Assembly (NCBI GenBank): GCA_050050115.1
Contig: JASFUX010000047.1
Coordinates: forward strand, 1-16,265
Direction: 5' to 3'
Length of the DNA: 16,265 nt
Source of the DNA: JASFUX01 sp050050115
GTDB lineage: Bacteria; Pseudomonadota; Alphaproteobacteria; Caulobacterales; Maricaulaceae
Under the pieces are notes generated by a model. The model searched no databases. It was not told where the DNA came from and was given only the letters and a program-made list of their open reading frames with translations. Positions 15,272 through 16,265 of the stretch are shown one piece after another. Made by a program: the position numbers and the translations under genes. Positions within the stretch are counted from its first letter, which is position 1. Each line of letters starts with the position of its first letter.

Positions 15272-16265
15272 GGCGTCGCCTCCGCGACGGGCTGGCCGAG
15301 CATGAAGTCGCTCACCGGAATGTGTGCGGGATCGGCGCGATCATAGATCAGCGCGCCGTCGAGATAGACCTGATCGGCGAGCGTATACGTCGAATACGGA
15401 TCGCCGGACCAGATCACCACGTCGGCGCGTTTGCCCGGTTCAAGCGAGCCGGTCTCTTCAAAGACGCCGAGCGCGCGCGCCGGGTTGGAGGACACCCAGG
15501 CCCACGCGTCGGCCTTGGAGATGTCGAGCCCCGCGCGATTGCCGTCGCCGAGCGCCTTGGCGATCTCCTGGTTGAGATGTTGACTGCCGATCTCGCTGTC
15601 CGAGTGGATCATCGCGCAGGCCCCGCCGGCGTGGACCATGGGCAGGTTCTCGCGTACGCCGTCATAGGCCTCCATCTTGAAGCCCCACCAGTCAGCCCAG
15701 ACGGCTGCGCAGGTCCCGGCTTCGGCGAGGAGGTCGGGGATCTTGTAGGCCTCGACCGCGTGGTGGAAGGCTGAAACTCGGTAGCCGAACTCTTCTGCCA
15801 TATCGAGGACCTGGGCCATCTCGTCGGCGCGGTAGCAGTGCATCTGCACGAGGATGTCGCCTTCGAGCACGCCCATCAGCGTATCGAGTTCAAGATCGCG
15901 TTCGGGGGGCGCGGCGTCGGGGTCGCCCACGTTTACGGCCGCGGCGTACTCATGCCAGGCGCGCTGGTATTCGCGCGCGCGCTGCCAGGCTGCGCGATAT
16001 TCGGCGAAATTGCCCATCCGCGAGTAAGGCGACCCGCCGGGCGTGGCGCCCGATCCATAGCCGTAGACGCGCTTGGGGTTCTCACCGCAGGCCATTTTCA
16101 GCGTGTACGGAGCGTCAGGAAACTTCATGCCTTGAACCGTCCGCGAAGGAATGTTGCGCACGATCACGCCGCGCCCGCCGAAGAGATTGGCCGAACCGGG
16201 AAGGATCTGCATCGTCGTCACCCCGCCGGCGAGCGCGGCGGCGAAGCCCGGGTCCTGAGGCCAGA
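15268..16265 (-). CDS. Amidohydrolase-superfamily protein, C-terminal part (5' truncated by window edge)
   Basis: The frame stays open to the right window edge, so the N-terminus, including any signal peptide and HxH motif, is out of view; about 332 residues are visible. The visible part begins with W-P-Q-D-P-G-F-A-A-A-L-A-G-G-V-T-T-M-Q-I and continues with LPGSANLFGGRG, typical of imidazolonepropionase-like amidohydrolases. Candidate metal or catalytic residues are kept: His in ILVQMHCYRADEM, His in AFHHAVEAYK, and His/Asp in MIHSDSEIGSQHLNQE. The C-terminal GSLEPGKRADVVIWSGDP closes the beta-sandwich. It is the first visible gene of the pair, ends in an ATGA overlap with the second, and looks like the catalytically competent partner. 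The substrate is unknown; peptidase, dipeptidase or amide hydrolase activity are all possible. Confidence 0.88.
   Translation of the reverse strand, partial: WPQDPGFAAALAGGVTTMQILPGSANLFGGRGVIVRNIPSRTVQGMKFPDAPYTLKMACGENPKRVYGYGSGATPGGSPYSRMGNFAEYRAAWQRAREYQRAWHEYAAAVNVGDPDAAPPERDLELDTLMGVLEGDILVQMHCYRADEMAQVLDMAEEFGYRVSAFHHAVEAYKIPDLLAEAGTCAAVWADWWGFKMEAYDGVRENLPMVHAGGACAMIHSDSEIGSQHLNQEIAKALGDGNRAGLDISKADAWAWVSSNPARALGVFEETGSLEPGKRADVVIWSGDPYSTYTLADQVYLDGALIYDRADPAHIPVSDFMLGQPVAEATP

Overview
The window is GC-rich, densely coded and has no rRNA, tRNA, CRISPR or insertion sequence that I can see. Protein styles point to an alphaproteobacterium, probably of the Caulobacterales/Maricaulales/Hyphomonadaceae type. 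The pointers are an AsmA-like envelope protein next to tyrS, an iscR-led suf operon with two cysteine desulfurases and sufT, and a paired signal-peptide amidohydrolase operon. The order-level placement is inference. No gene-free stretch exceeds 300 bases; the longest is the 198-base divergent region at 2677-2874.

Layout. (1) 1-651, plus strand: the C-terminal end of an AsmA/DUF3971-type envelope protein, cut by the window edge. (2) 746-2676, minus strand: a two-gene unit made of an alpha/beta hydrolase followed by tyrS. (3) 2677-2874: divergent regulatory region carrying a near-perfect type-1 IscR box. (4) 2875-11314, plus strand: an eleven-gene suf operon in the order iscR, IscS/NifS-type cysteine desulfurase, sufB, lipoprotein, 120-residue conserved protein, META-domain lipoprotein, sufC, sufD, sufS, sufT, sufA. 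(5) 11321-13853, minus strand: an RhlE-type DEAD-box helicase followed by a diguanylate cyclase. (6) 13994-16265, minus strand: two overlapping amidohydrolase genes, the upstream one cut by the right edge.

How the genes work together. The suf operon encodes a full SUF iron-sulfur assembly line. SufS and the second desulfurase release sulfur from cysteine, SufB-SufC-SufD form the scaffold and ATPase, SufA carries clusters to clients, and SufT is a maturation helper. IscR, itself a likely Fe-S protein with three conserved Cys and a His, probably represses the operon through the box at 2750-2774. No sufE or sufU is in the window. Many junctions overlap by 4 bases (ATGA or GTGA), so translation is likely coupled.

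The most unusual point is that three non-suf genes sit between sufB and sufC: two predicted lipoproteins and a small cytosolic protein. All are co-oriented and spaced tightly enough to be co-transcribed, so small envelope proteins would be made under the Fe-S regulator. The second unusual point is the amidohydrolase pair, in which one partner has lost the metal-binding HxH motif at its usual place. Everything else looks like ordinary housekeeping sequence.
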